Of a DNA stretch of 64,000 nucleotides, positions 36,906-45,947 are shown piece after piece. Position 1 is the stretch's first letter. Every line of letters starts with the position of its first letter. The DNA is from Salisaeta longa DSM 21114. Its GTDB lineage: Bacteria; Bacteroidota; Rhodothermia; Rhodothermales; Salinibacteraceae. The notes under the pieces are model-generated. The model saw only the letters and a list, made by a program, of their open reading frames with translations. It was not told where the DNA came from and made no database searches. Where the stretch lies: positions 2,519,001 to 2,583,000 of the forward strand of contig NZ_ATTH01000001.1 in NCBI RefSeq assembly GCF_000419585.1. Reading direction: 5' to 3'. A program made the position numbers and the translations under genes.

Positions 36906-39900
36906 CTAGTGCACCTCGCAGGCGTGGGGCACGGCAAAGCCGCCATCGCGCCAGATGAAGGCGTTGCTGGTTTCGTCACGCTCCCAGTACAGCTTGGGGC
37001 GCTCGTTGGGATGGTTACCCACCTCGTCCATGGTGTCGGCGTCGTAGAGGCGGCCGCCCACCATCACCTGCTCGATGCTCGTGCTGTTACGGATGTCCGC
37101 CAGCGGATTCTTCGACAGCACCAGCAGATCGGCCAGCTTGCCCTCCGTCAGCGATCCAATGTCGTTGTGCAGGCCCAGGTAGCGCGCGCCGCTGAGCGTG
37201 GCCGCGCGGAGAGCCTCCATGGGCGTCATGCCGCCCTGGGCAAACATCCACAATTCCCAGTGCGCCCCGAGGCCCTGCAGCTGTCCGTGCGCGCCGAGTT
37301 GTACGCCCACGCCACGGTCCCACAGGTCGTTCGCGGAGGCCGCGAGTTGCTTGTGGTAAAACGCCGAGGCCGGGGCCTTCACGCGCCGCCGGGCCCGCGC
37401 ATCGATGATGGGCCGCGGCGTAAACGTGAGCAGCTTCTCGTTTCTCCAGACGTCGCGCATCTGGTAGAAGTAGTTTTCGCCCCACAGGCCGCCGTAGCCC
37501 ACCATTAACGTAGGCGTGTAGCGGACGTCGGTGGCTTCCCACAGGCGCAGCACGTCGCGGTACAGCGGCGCAATGGGCAGCGCGTGCTCAATGCCGGTGT
37601 GGCCGTCCTGAATCATGGTCAGGTTGTGGAAGAACGTGGAGCCGCCCTCGGGCATCACTAGCATCTCGTAGGCGCGGGCAGCTTCCAGCACCTGTTGCCG
37701 CTGGTTGCGCCGGGGCTGGTTGTAGCTCTTTACCGAGAAGGCGCCCACGGCCTTGAGGCGCCGCAGATGCGAGCGGGCGTCGGCGAGGTCATTGATGACC
37801 GCCTTAAAGTCGCCGTCGGCGCCGTACAGGATGGTGCCGGTGGAAAAGCTGCGCGGCCCCACCATGCGTCCGGCCTTCACGAGCTCGCTCATGCTGAACA
37901 CCGTCTCGGTGGTGGCCGACGGGTCGTGCATGGTCGTGACGCCATAGGCGAGGTTCGCGTAGTAGCTCCAGTTGGCTTCCGGAAGAAGGCCCGAGAAGAA
38001 ATGGTTGGCGTGGGCGTGCACGTCCACCAGCCCGGGCATAATGGTGCGGCCGGCCGCATCGATGACCGTCGTGCCGTCGGGGATGGAGACGTCGGCGGCA
38101 GGCCCCACCGCGGCAATGCGATTGCGGTTGATGACGATGGTACCGTTTTCGATGACGCCGTCGCCGGTCCGCGCAGGGTCCATCGTGATGAGGCGCGCGT
38201 TGGTAAAGGCCATGCGGCCCGTGGGGCGATCGGTGGGCAGGGTAAGGCCGATGGGCGTTCCCGTCGTGTCGATGGCCGGCAGTTCCTGCGAACGCGCCGC
38301 GCCGCCCGCGACAAATGCGAACGTATCCTGCAAATCCCGCGCAAAGTACTCCGGCCCCAGCACCCAGTGCAAGCGCTCGCTATCGGCCGACCAGTGCAGC
38401 GCCGTGCCGGCATCGCGCGTCACCTGTTGCACCGGCAGCGCCGTCATGTCTTTGCTCAGCGTGATGGGCCCCGCCGTCGACGGAAACGGCGCGATGTACA
38501 CGTTGTAGAGGTCGCGAAAAGCCACCCACCGGCCGTCCGGACTCGGCAGCACGGCGTCGACGTACTTCAGGTCGAACAAGGTGCGGAGGCCGCCGCCGTC
38601 AAGGCGCACGCTCTGGTACGTTTTGCCAATGCCCCCGCCGCTCAGAAAGTAAATCCGCGAGCCGTCGGCCGAAAATTGCGGCGTGCGGCCGGCTTCCCGA
38701 ATGAAGTGGCGCGTGCCGGTGGCCACGTCCATCCAGTACAGCCCCGGGGCCACGCCATAAACGAAGCCGAGCATGTTGTTGCCGGTGGCGCGCCGGTACA
38801 CGACCTTCGAGCCGTCGGGCGAAAACTGCGGGTTGTAGTAGTAGCCGGGGCGCTGCGAGAGCTCACGCGCGTTCGAGCCGTCGGCATTCATCAGGTGGAT
38901 GCCGCCGCGGGCCGCGTCGTCCCACGTCGTGTACACGATCTGCTGCCCGTCCGGACTGAAGGCCGGATCGTACGCAAACCGGTCGGGCGACGTGAGCGGC
39001 TGCGGCGTGCCGCTGGGGAGGGCTTTGCGCCAGAGGCGGCCCACGGCGTGAAAGACGAGCGTCTGGCCGTCGGGCGAGGTCACCGCATCGCGGATCATCT
39101 TGGCCGTAAACTGCTCGTTGCCGATGTCGTGGCTAAACGCAACCGCCTCCGTCACGCGCTGCTCCACCTTCGCCTCAAACGGAATGTCGGTTACGGCGCG
39201 GGTCTCTACGTTGATTTTGTGGAAGCCGCCCCGGGCGTAAAAGACAATATGCTGGCTGTCGGGCGTCCAGTCGAAATTGGGGTAGACGCCAAAGATGGCC
39301 CAGGTTTCCTGCTGATCCTTGGTGAGGCCATCGTAGAGGGCCGCCTCGGCACCCGTCTGCCGGTCGTAAAGGAAGAGGACACTCTCGTCGCGCACGCGCC
39401 GCACGAAGGCAATGTAGCGGCCATCGGGCGAAGGTTGCGGCCGCACGGCGCCCCCGGCGCCGGTAATGAGGTTGTCGAGCGCGCCGGTTTCCATGTTGAG
39501 CCGGCGAATGACGTAAATTTGGCCGTTTGGATCTTTGTTGTACGCGAACGTTTCGCCAGACGTCATGTCCTCGCTGTAGTACAGGTAGCGGCCGTCGGGG
39601 CTTACGGCGGGTTCGCCGGCGTCTTTCTGGTTGGTGCGGCGCTCGGTCAGGCGCACGCCGTCGCCGCCGCTGCGGTGGTACATCCACATCTCGCCCGCGC
39701 CCAGCGAGCGGGTGGAGGTAAAGTGTTTGCGGGCGATGAGGTACTGCCCGTCGGGCGTCCACACCGCGTTGTTGAGCAGGCGGAAGTCCGCATCGGTTAC
39801 CTGCTGCCGGTCGGAGCCGTCGGCTGCCATCGTCCAAATGTTATCGGCGCCGTCGCGGTCGCTGGTGTAGCTGATGCGCGATCCGTCGGGGCTGTAGCGC

Positions 39901-40181
39901 GGCTGGATTTGCAGTGCGGGGCCACCGGCAATGCGCGTGGCGGTGCCGCCGTCGATGGGCAGCGTGTAGATGTCGCCCAGCAGGTCGAAGACGATGGTTT
40001 GGCCGCTGGGATGTACGTCCAGGTTCATCCACGTGCCTTCGGTCGTCGTAAACGTGACCGTCTTCGTCGGCCCGTGGGCCGCGGTAATGTCCCACGTGTC
40101 GGCGCCGTCGGGGGCTGGTTGCGCATACGCAGGAGAGGAAAGGAGGAGCAAGCAAGCAGCAACAAGCCAACGCAGACGCAT
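36906..40181 (-). CDS. PD40 beta-propeller / amidohydrolase fusion, exported
   Basis: 1,091 residues from ATG 40181, with a signal peptide (MRLRWLVAACLLLLSSPAYAQ). Residues about 40-650 contain repeated TolB/PD40 blades (YSPDGSRISYTSDRDG, FSPDGQQIVY, PSPDGRWVAF). Residues about 655-1090 form a metal-dependent amidohydrolase: RTIMPGLVDVHAHANHFF with the HxH pair, YGVTTMHDPSATTE, and LTEGKLADLLVLSKNPL. Proteins of this architecture are common in Bacteroidota and Rhodothermota; substrates are unknown. Probably periplasmic. Confidence 0.92.
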   Translation of the reverse strand: MRLRWLVAACLLLLSSPAYAQPAPDGADTWDITAAHGPTKTVTFTTTEGTWMNLDVHPSGQTIVFDLLGDIYTLPIDGGTATRIAGGPALQIQPRYSPDGSRISYTSDRDGADNIWTMAADGSDRQQVTDADFRLLNNAVWTPDGQYLIARKHFTSTRSLGAGEMWMYHRSGGDGVRLTERRTNQKDAGEPAVSPDGRYLYYSEDMTSGETFAYNKDPNGQIYVIRRLNMETGALDNLITGAGGAVRPQPSPDGRYIAFVRRVRDESVLFLYDRQTGAEAALYDGLTKDQQETWAIFGVYPNFDWTPDSQHIVFYARGGFHKINVETRAVTDIPFEAKVEQRVTEAVAFSHDIGNEQFTAKMIRDAVTSPDGQTLVFHAVGRLWRKALPSGTPQPLTSPDRFAYDPAFSPDGQQIVYTTWDDAARGGIHLMNADGSNARELSQRPGYYYNPQFSPDGSKVVYRRATGNNMLGFVYGVAPGLYWMDVATGTRHFIREAGRTPQFSADGSRIYFLSGGGIGKTYQSVRLDGGGLRTLFDLKYVDAVLPSPDGRWVAFRDLYNVYIAPFPSTAGPITLSKDMTALPVQQVTRDAGTALHWSADSERLHWVLGPEYFARDLQDTFAFVAGGAARSQELPAIDTTGTPIGLTLPTDRPTGRMAFTNARLITMDPARTGDGVIENGTIVINRNRIAAVGPAADVSIPDGTTVIDAAGRTIMPGLVDVHAHANHFFSGLLPEANWSYYANLAYGVTTMHDPSATTETVFSMSELVKAGRMVGPRSFSTGTILYGADGDFKAVINDLADARSHLRRLKAVGAFSVKSYNQPRRNQRQQVLEAARAYEMLVMPEGGSTFFHNLTMIQDGHTGIEHALPIAPLYRDVLRLWEATDVRYTPTLMVGYGGLWGENYFYQMRDVWRNEKLLTFTPRPIIDARARRRVKAPASAFYHKQLAASANDLWDRGVGVQLGAHGQLQGLGAHWELWMFAQGGMTPMEALRAATLSGARYLGLHNDIGSLTEGKLADLLVLSKNPLADIRNSTSIEQVMVGGRLYDADTMDEVGNHPNERPKLYWERDETSNAFIWRDGGFAVPHACEVH

Positions 40182-40451
40182 ACGAGATACGGATATTAAG
40201 GAACAGAAACCGCCCTGAAGGTACGAGCGCGGCCGGGCACCTGCAACCGTGCGGGCTTCGTTGCAGAGCAATCGCACGAGCAATCGTGAATCCGCCCTTT
40301 ACGCTTTGAGGATGCCATGGACTTTCGGGTGATGCTGCTGCCATTTTGCACATCATTCCTGAACGGCGTGAGGACGCCCCCCAAAGATTGGCGCGATTGC
40401 CCTGGGCTTTGATAGCCGCCCCTATGAGCTGCGGGGCTCGGCCGTCCGTGC

Positions 40452-40961
40452 TCAGTGATCGTCCGAAGCTTCGTCGTCGTGCGAGTTTTGCGCGGGCTGC
40501 GCGGCGGCGGGCGTGGTACCTGAGCGCAGCTCCGGGTGGCTTATCTTGCCGCCCTGATTGGCCGCGTAGGCCGCCAAGCCAAACGTGCCAAGGCTGAGCA
40601 CCAGCGTCGTGACGACAAGGCCGCGGTGCAACAGCTCGCGGCCGCGGCTCATCCACAGCGTAAGCAGCGCCAGAAGGCCCGTCGCGACGCCCGCGTATAT
40701 CGTGTACTCGCCGGTGCTCTCGTGGGCCTCGATCCACGCGTGCGATACCCCGGCCAGCCCTTCAACAATGTCTTCAGCGCTTTCCCCGCTGTAATAGGCC
40801 GCAACGCCCCCCAGCGCGGCAATGACGAGCAGGCCCAGCGCGGCCCGCTGCACCGCAGCCTGGGCACGCAGCAGCCCGTAGGCCAGACCCAGGGCGCCAA
40901 ACAGCGTACCTAAAATGGGCAAATGGTTCACCATGAGGTGAAGGTGCGCTCCGTTCCACAT
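40452..40961 (-). CDS. Small membrane protein, DUF2231-like
   Basis: 169 residues with four transmembrane segments. It begins MWNGAHLHLMVNHLPILGTLFG; histidines at the membrane face (HLHLMVNHLP) suggest haem or metal binding as in DUF2231-type proteins. The middle loop is EDIVEGLAGVSHAWIEAHE and the C-terminal tail is Gln/Asp/His-rich. Function unknown. It lies 270 bases upstream of the PD40-amidohydrolase start, on the opposite side of that gene from katG. Confidence 0.7.
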   Translation of the reverse strand: MWNGAHLHLMVNHLPILGTLFGALGLAYGLLRAQAAVQRAALGLLVIAALGGVAAYYSGESAEDIVEGLAGVSHAWIEAHESTGEYTIYAGVATGLLALLTLWMSRGRELLHRGLVVTTLVLSLGTFGLAAYAANQGGKISHPELRSGTTPAAAQPAQNSHDDEASDDH

Positions 40962-41347
40962 AGCAGTTGTTCGTGGTTTTGAGAAAAAGCGTCTTCCGTA
41001 AGCTTATAGGACACGCCCGGCGCCCGGTTACGCCTCTGCCAAAGATTGGAGGTAGACTGGTTGTAGACAAGCAGCACGGCAGCGCTTTGCCGTGTATGCA
41101 GGCTGTAGGGCCAGGCCCCACACCACGTATCTTGCTTTGCGTACAGGGCCTTCGGGGCATACAGGGAAGGATTGAGGGCCGCTGCTGTTAGGTTCAAGGA
41201 AGCGTTACAGCATTGGTGCGGTCTCCACTCAGGAGCGCTTGACTTCCCTGGGGGACGTCCGTACCCTACATTGAACCCCAAGGGTCCGTCGCCCACAACC
41301 GGCGGCCGGGCCCGCTTCGTATTTGCGCACACAAGCAACACGTTCTT
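40962..41347. other. Intergenic region before the HiPIP gene
   Basis: 386 bases between divergent genes. No gene or clear regulatory motif is seen; it should hold both promoters. Confidence 0.5.
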
Positions 41348-41767
41348 ATGGACGAGCAACAGAAAACGGATGTATCGCGCCGTGCCTTTCTGCAACGGAT
41401 GGGCCTCCTGAGCGTAGCCGGCGCCGGTGCTGGCGTCTTGCTGTCGGCCTGTGGCGGCGGCTCGAAGGACAAAGCCGCTGCGGGTGGCGGTGCTGGCGGT
41501 GGACAAGCCGCGGGCGGCGGACAGACGAAAACAGCTGCCGCATCCTGCGACGACCTCTCGGGCCTCTCGGCAAGCGAGAAGAAGATGCGCTCGCAGATGG
41601 TGAAGTCGCTGCAGTACGTTGAGAACTCCCCCAACCCGAATAAGAACTGCGCCAATTGTCAGCTCTACCAGCAGGCCGAGGCTGGAAAGAATTGCGGCGG
41701 TTGCCAGCTCTTCCCCGGACCGGTCAATCCGCAGGGGTACTGCACCTCCTGGGTGGCTGCTTCGTAA
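41348..41767 (+). CDS. High-potential iron-sulfur protein (HiPIP) with Tat signal
   Basis: 139 residues. Twin-arginine signal SRRAFLQRMG followed by a hydrophobic run and a lipobox-like LLSAC (Cys35), then a long Gly/Ala/Gln linker. The HiPIP cluster cysteines are Cys101 and Cys104 (NCANCQLY), Cys119 (GGCQLFPG) and Cys132 (GYCTSW); an extra Cys116 is also present. HiPIP carries electrons between the bc complex equivalent and oxidases in Rhodothermus. It folds with its 4Fe-4S cluster in the cytoplasm, hence Tat export. Confidence 0.93.
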   Translation: MDEQQKTDVSRRAFLQRMGLLSVAGAGAGVLLSACGGGSKDKAAAGGGAGGGQAAGGGQTKTAAASCDDLSGLSASEKKMRSQMVKSLQYVENSPNPNKNCANCQLYQQAEAGKNCGGCQLFPGPVNPQGYCTSWVAAS

Positions 41768-41774
41768 AGCACCC

Positions 41775-41790
41775 CGCGGCTTCGGCCGCG
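41775..41790 (+). other. UUCG-capped hairpin after the HiPIP gene
   Basis: CGCGGC-TTCG-GCCGCG forms a very stable tetraloop hairpin 7 bases after the stop codon. It has no T run, so it is not a standard intrinsic terminator; it may act in 3' end protection. Confidence 0.5.
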
Positions 41791-42000
41791 AACGCGCTGA
41801 CGTTCACCGCAGCGCTTGGTTAAAACAGATCCACGTAACGGCCGCTCGTGGACGCATCGCGTCTGGGGCGGCCGTATGTGGTACGGGGCCAGATAAATTC
41901 GCCGCACGCCCGCGATTATGGGAACGCTTGATCGTGCTGTCGCTTCTACAGTGATGCTACGTCACCTGCTGTCCGTTTACGCACCGTTGTTCCCTAAAGC

Positions 42001-42483
42001 ATGGCTACGCTCACCGAAGAGGCAATGAAGCGGCTGGAGGAGCTCATCGTCCAAGAGATGCCCATCACACGGCATCTGGAGTTCTCCCTGTCGGCTGATG
42101 ACGAGGCGCTGCGTGCGTCGGCCCCTTTGCAGCCCAACGCCAACCACATGGGCACCGCGTTTGGCGGCAGCCTCAGCATGCTCGCGACGCTTACAGGCTG
42201 GGCCATGGCCTATCAGGTGGTGGAGGACATGAAGGAAGACATCCGCCGCCGCGCCGAAATTCTGATACAGGAGAGCGATATTGAGTACCTGAAGCCGGTG
42301 TGCGAAAATATTTCGGTGGTGTGCGAGCGCCCCGATGAGGATGCGCTGGAGCGCTTTCGGGAGATGCTGGAGCGCTGGGGCCGTGCGCGCCTCGACCTAA
42401 AATGCCGCATCGATGCCGCGGGCGAGCGCGCCGTGACGTTCATTGGACGCTACGTGGCCCTGGCTGAGGACGACGAACGCTAA
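42001..42483 (+). CDS. Hotdog-fold thioesterase, YiiD C-terminal type
   Basis: 160 residues. [38 protein letters not shown] is the conserved hotdog core of the YiiD-C/thioesterase-like family. It probably hydrolyses acyl-CoA or acyl-carrier thioesters, substrate unknown. recQ starts 44 bases downstream on the same strand and may be cotranscribed. Confidence 0.85.
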   Translation: MATLTEEAMKRLEELIVQEMPITRHLEFSLSADDEALRASAPLQPNANHMGTAFGGSLSMLATLTGWAMAYQVVEDMKEDIRRRAEILIQESDIEYLKPVCENISVVCERPDEDALERFREMLERWGRARLDLKCRIDAAGERAVTFIGRYVALAEDDER

Positions 42484-42527
42484 CCCACGATCCCTGCGGA
42501 TTCGTCTCTTCGCCTTGCGCCCTGTCT

Positions 42528-44345
42528 ATGCCTTCGCCCGTTGTCCCTTCGCGCGCCCAGCCGGCCGACGTGCTTCAGTCGGTGTTTGGCCACGACACCT
42601 TTCGGCCGTACCAGGAGCGCATCGTACGTCGCCTGCTTAATGGACAGCATGCGGTTGTTATCATGCCCACGGGCGGCGGCAAGTCGCTGTGCTACCAGCT
42701 GCCCGCGCTTATGCGCGACGGCGTAGGCATTGTCGTGTCGCCACTCATTGCGCTGATGGAAGACCAGGTGGCGGCGCTTCGGCAGCGCGGCGTGTCTGCG
42801 GCCGTCATCAACTCGGGCCAGTCGACTGACGAGCGCCGGGCGGTGGAGCAGCAGCTCGTAGACGGTACGCTCGATCTGTGCTACGTGGCGCCCGAGCGCA
42901 TCATGCGGCCGCGCTTTCAGCGCCTGCTGCACTGTGCCACCGTGGCCCTCCTGGCCATCGACGAGGCCCACTGCATTTCGCAATGGGGCCACGACTTCCG
43001 CCCCGAGTACCTGCAACTGAGCGAATTGCGGACGGCTTTTCCGGAGGTGCCGTGCATCGCCGTGACGGCCACCGCCGACGCGCCCACGCAGCAGTCCATT
43101 GTACAGCGCCTGCACCTCGACGACGACGCGCTGTTCGTGGCGGGCTTCGACCGGCCCAACATCCGCTACACGGTGGTGCCCAAGCGCCGTAACGCCCGCA
43201 CGCAGCTGCTGCGCTTTTTGAATCGCGAGCACCCGCACGGGGCGGGCATCGTGTATTGCCTCTCGCGCAAGCGGGTGGAGCAGACGGCCGAATGGCTCTC
43301 GGCGCAGGGGCGCACGGCCGTTCCGTACCACGCGGGCCTCTCCGATGAACAGCGGGCGGCGCATCAGGAGCGCTTTCTGCACGCCGACGACCTGGTGGTG
43401 GTGGCTACGGTGGCGTTTGGGATGGGCATCAACAAGCCGGATGTGCGCTTTGTGGCCCACCTGGATGTGCCGAAGACGCTGGAAGCCTACTATCAGGAGA
43501 CGGGCCGCGCGGGCCGCGATGGGGAACCGGCGAGCGCGTGGATGGCGTACCGCCTGGCCGACATCGTGCGTATGCACCGCTTCATCGACGACGGCGCCGC
43601 TAACGACTTCAGCCGGCGGCAGCATCAGAAGCTGGACGCGCTGTTTGGCTACTGCGAGTCGACCGCCTGCCGCCGCACGGTGCTGTTGGGATACTTCGAC
43701 GAGACGTACCCGCACGCGCGCTGCGATAACTGCGACAACTGCTTGCAGCCGCCGCACACGTGGCAGGGCACCGAGGCCGCGCAAAAGGTGCTGTCGTGTA
43801 TTGCGCGCACCGAGCAGCGCTTTGGTGCCGCCCACATCGCCGACGTGCTGACGGGCAGCAACACGAAGAAAATTCGGCAGCATGGGCACGATGCGCTTCC
43901 CACCCACGGCGTGGGCGACAACCGGCCGAAGCGCGCGTGGCGATCGATCATTCGTCAGCTGGTTGCCAAGGGGCTCATCCGCGTCGACATGGCCGGGTAT
44001 GGCGCGCTGCAGCTCGATCCGTCGTGCGCGCCGGTGCTGCGCGGCGAGACGGCGGTGGAGCTGCGGCGGCCCAGCAAAGCGCCGGTGGCGCCGGCGGCCG
44101 CCGATAGCGAGCGGCCCTCGCACGGCCCCGAGCGAGACTTGTTCGATGCCTTGCGGGAAACGCGCGCGGCGCTGGCGAAGGCGCAAGAGGTGCCCCCGTA
44201 CGTCATCTTCCACGACAAAACCTTGTGGGCGATGGTGGAGAAGCGGCCTGCGACGCTGGCGGATTTCCGCCGGTTGCCGGGCGTGGGCGACATGAAGCAA
44301 AAACGCTACGGCCCCGACTTTCTGGAGGCGCTGGCAGACTTCTGA
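42528..44345 (+). CDS. recQ: ATP-dependent DNA helicase RecQ
   Basis: 605 residues. Walker A is [15 protein letters not shown] (Lys52), the DEAH box is [19 protein letters not shown], and motif VI is [10 protein letters not shown]. The RQC zinc-binding region has YCESTACRR and CDNCDNC, then a winged helix, and an HRDC domain at about residues 535-605 ([31 protein letters not shown]). It is a 3'-5' helicase in recombination repair. Full length. Confidence 0.96.
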   Translation: MPSPVVPSRAQPADVLQSVFGHDTFRPYQERIVRRLLNGQHAVVIMPTGGGKSLCYQLPALMRDGVGIVVSPLIALMEDQVAALRQRGVSAAVINSGQSTDERRAVEQQLVDGTLDLCYVAPERIMRPRFQRLLHCATVALLAIDEAHCISQWGHDFRPEYLQLSELRTAFPEVPCIAVTATADAPTQQSIVQRLHLDDDALFVAGFDRPNIRYTVVPKRRNARTQLLRFLNREHPHGAGIVYCLSRKRVEQTAEWLSAQGRTAVPYHAGLSDEQRAAHQERFLHADDLVVVATVAFGMGINKPDVRFVAHLDVPKTLEAYYQETGRAGRDGEPASAWMAYRLADIVRMHRFIDDGAANDFSRRQHQKLDALFGYCESTACRRTVLLGYFDETYPHARCDNCDNCLQPPHTWQGTEAAQKVLSCIARTEQRFGAAHIADVLTGSNTKKIRQHGHDALPTHGVGDNRPKRAWRSIIRQLVAKGLIRVDMAGYGALQLDPSCAPVLRGETAVELRRPSKAPVAPAAADSERPSHGPERDLFDALRETRAALAKAQEVPPYVIFHDKTLWAMVEKRPATLADFRRLPGVGDMKQKRYGPDFLEALADF

Positions 44346-44481
44346 CCCCTGCGTGCCGATGCCCCGCAGCGCACGTGGGCCGGCCCGCGGGAAAACGAAA
44401 AGGCTTCGTAACACCGCTCCGCGGGCATCCAACACGCGGGCCGCGTGTTCATTGAGGGTAACGAGTTGTTATCTGGCCACA

Positions 44482-44673
44482 ATGCGTTCCCCTCTCATGC
44501 CAGCACCCAAACGCACGCCCCGCCGGCAGCCCCGGCGCCAACCGAAGCGCACGCCATCTACGCCCTCCACGCCAAGCAGTCCGCCGCGCGTGCCCAACCC
44601 GTCGCGGCGCGAGCCTAACACCGAGCCGCAAACGCCCAAGCGGCGCCGAACGCCCGCCCCCCCGCAGCGCTGA
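44482..44673 (+). CDS. Possible small basic, proline-rich protein
   Basis: A 63-residue frame, MRSPLMPAPKRTPRRQ and on, that is almost entirely Pro, Arg, Lys, Thr and Ser (PKRTPSTPSTPSSPPR and so on). No domain. Its composition resembles short histone-H1-like or ribosome-associated basic tails, but such frames also arise by chance in GC-rich DNA. It lies between recQ and the helicase gene. Low confidence. Confidence 0.35.
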   Translation: MRSPLMPAPKRTPRRQPRRQPKRTPSTPSTPSSPPRVPNPSRREPNTEPQTPKRRRTPAPPQR

Positions 44674-44686
44674 ATCCGGCGATTCG

Positions 44687-45931
44687 TTACACCAAAAGGG
44701 CCAGGCGGCGGCGCGGACGCGTAACCGCCACGTAGCGCAGGGCGCGCTCTTCCTCGCCGCGGCACGCGCGCAAGTCGCGGTGATCCACAAACACGGTGTC
44801 GTAGGTAGAGCCTTGCGCCTTGTGCACCGTACTGGCGTATGCGTAATCGACCCGTGCAAAGCGCTCGCGCAAATCGTAGTACGCAGACCACTTCGAGGGC
44901 TCCTCGACCGCTGCTTTGCGGCGCCGGTCAAGTTCTTCCTGAAAGCGCTCGTGCTCTTTCTCGTGCAGCACGTGGGCCGTGCGCGTTTGCGTATCGCCGG
45001 GGGCGTGCACCTTCAGCTTCCAGATGGCCCACTCGCTCATGTCGTCGATGGCCACCGTATCGGGCGTCGCCGAGATGACGCGCAGCTCCTCGCTGTTCGT
45101 TAGGATGGGCACCTGCTCGTGGTACCACGACTCGCGGGCCACAATCCACTCGTCTTTCGCAAAGCGGGGCGCATCGTCGCCGTAGCGCGCCATGCGGATT
45201 TCGCGGTTGTAGCGGCGGACGGTTTTGTTGCGGTACGCCAGCACGCGCGTGTCTGTGGCGGCACCGTCTTCGTGCTGAAAGGCGCGCAGGATGCTATCCA
45301 AAAAGCCGGTGCGCCGGTCGGTGATCGCTACGCCCGCGTCGCCGTCGAATGCGCTGCGGAACGGCCCCCCGTCGCCCGCGCGAATTTGGGTGGCCAGCTG
45401 CAAAATCGGATTGTCTTTGGCCTGGCGGTGCACCTCGGTGAGGGTGGGGCCGGGGGCCTGCAGGGCCATCGAGTCGTCTTCGTTTACCGGAGGCAGCTGG
45501 GCCGGGTCGCCCACAAACAGCCATTGCACAAAGATGGGCGTCTTCTCGATAAACGACCACTCGGCGCGGCCAATCATCGAGGCTTCGTCGACGATCACCA
45601 CGCCAGCGGTGGGCTCGCGCTCGCGGTCGTCGGGCTCCAGGGCATAGCCGCCCGAGCCGTCGGGGGCGAGGCGCAGCCCCAGAAACGAGTGCACCGTTTG
45701 GGCGGGCGCCTCCGTGTGGGTCATCTGCTCGCGCAGCACCTGCACGGCCTTGTGCGTCGGCGCGCACACGTACACGGGACAGTCTTCGGCCATGAGGCGC
45801 TCCACAAGGCGGGCGGCCAGGTACGTTTTGCCGGTTCCTGCGTAGCCGCGCAGGCCCGTGAAGCGTTCGCCGCTGGCCAGTCGCTCGTAGACCTCGTCGT
45901 ACGCTGCCTGCTGATGCTCGGTAAGCCCCAT
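44687..45931 (-). CDS. Dda/RecD-like AAA ATPase helicase
   Basis: 414 residues from ATG 45931. Superfamily 1B helicase: Walker A RGYAGTGKTYLA (Lys35), VCAPTHKAVQVL, VVIVDEASMIGR, LFVGDPAQLPPV, and C-terminal ASTVHKAQGSTYDTVFVD and YVAVTRPRRRL. The size and motif order resemble phage T4 Dda and short RecD2-like helicases, acting 5'-3' on DNA. It sits 16 bases downstream of the NAD(P)-binding protein gene, in one operon. Exact role unknown. Confidence 0.85.
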   Translation of the reverse strand: MGLTEHQQAAYDEVYERLASGERFTGLRGYAGTGKTYLAARLVERLMAEDCPVYVCAPTHKAVQVLREQMTHTEAPAQTVHSFLGLRLAPDGSGGYALEPDDREREPTAGVVIVDEASMIGRAEWSFIEKTPIFVQWLFVGDPAQLPPVNEDDSMALQAPGPTLTEVHRQAKDNPILQLATQIRAGDGGPFRSAFDGDAGVAITDRRTGFLDSILRAFQHEDGAATDTRVLAYRNKTVRRYNREIRMARYGDDAPRFAKDEWIVARESWYHEQVPILTNSEELRVISATPDTVAIDDMSEWAIWKLKVHAPGDTQTRTAHVLHEKEHERFQEELDRRRKAAVEEPSKWSAYYDLRERFARVDYAYASTVHKAQGSTYDTVFVDHRDLRACRGEEERALRYVAVTRPRRRLALLV

Positions 45932-45947
45932 GTGTGCAAGGTGTGTG

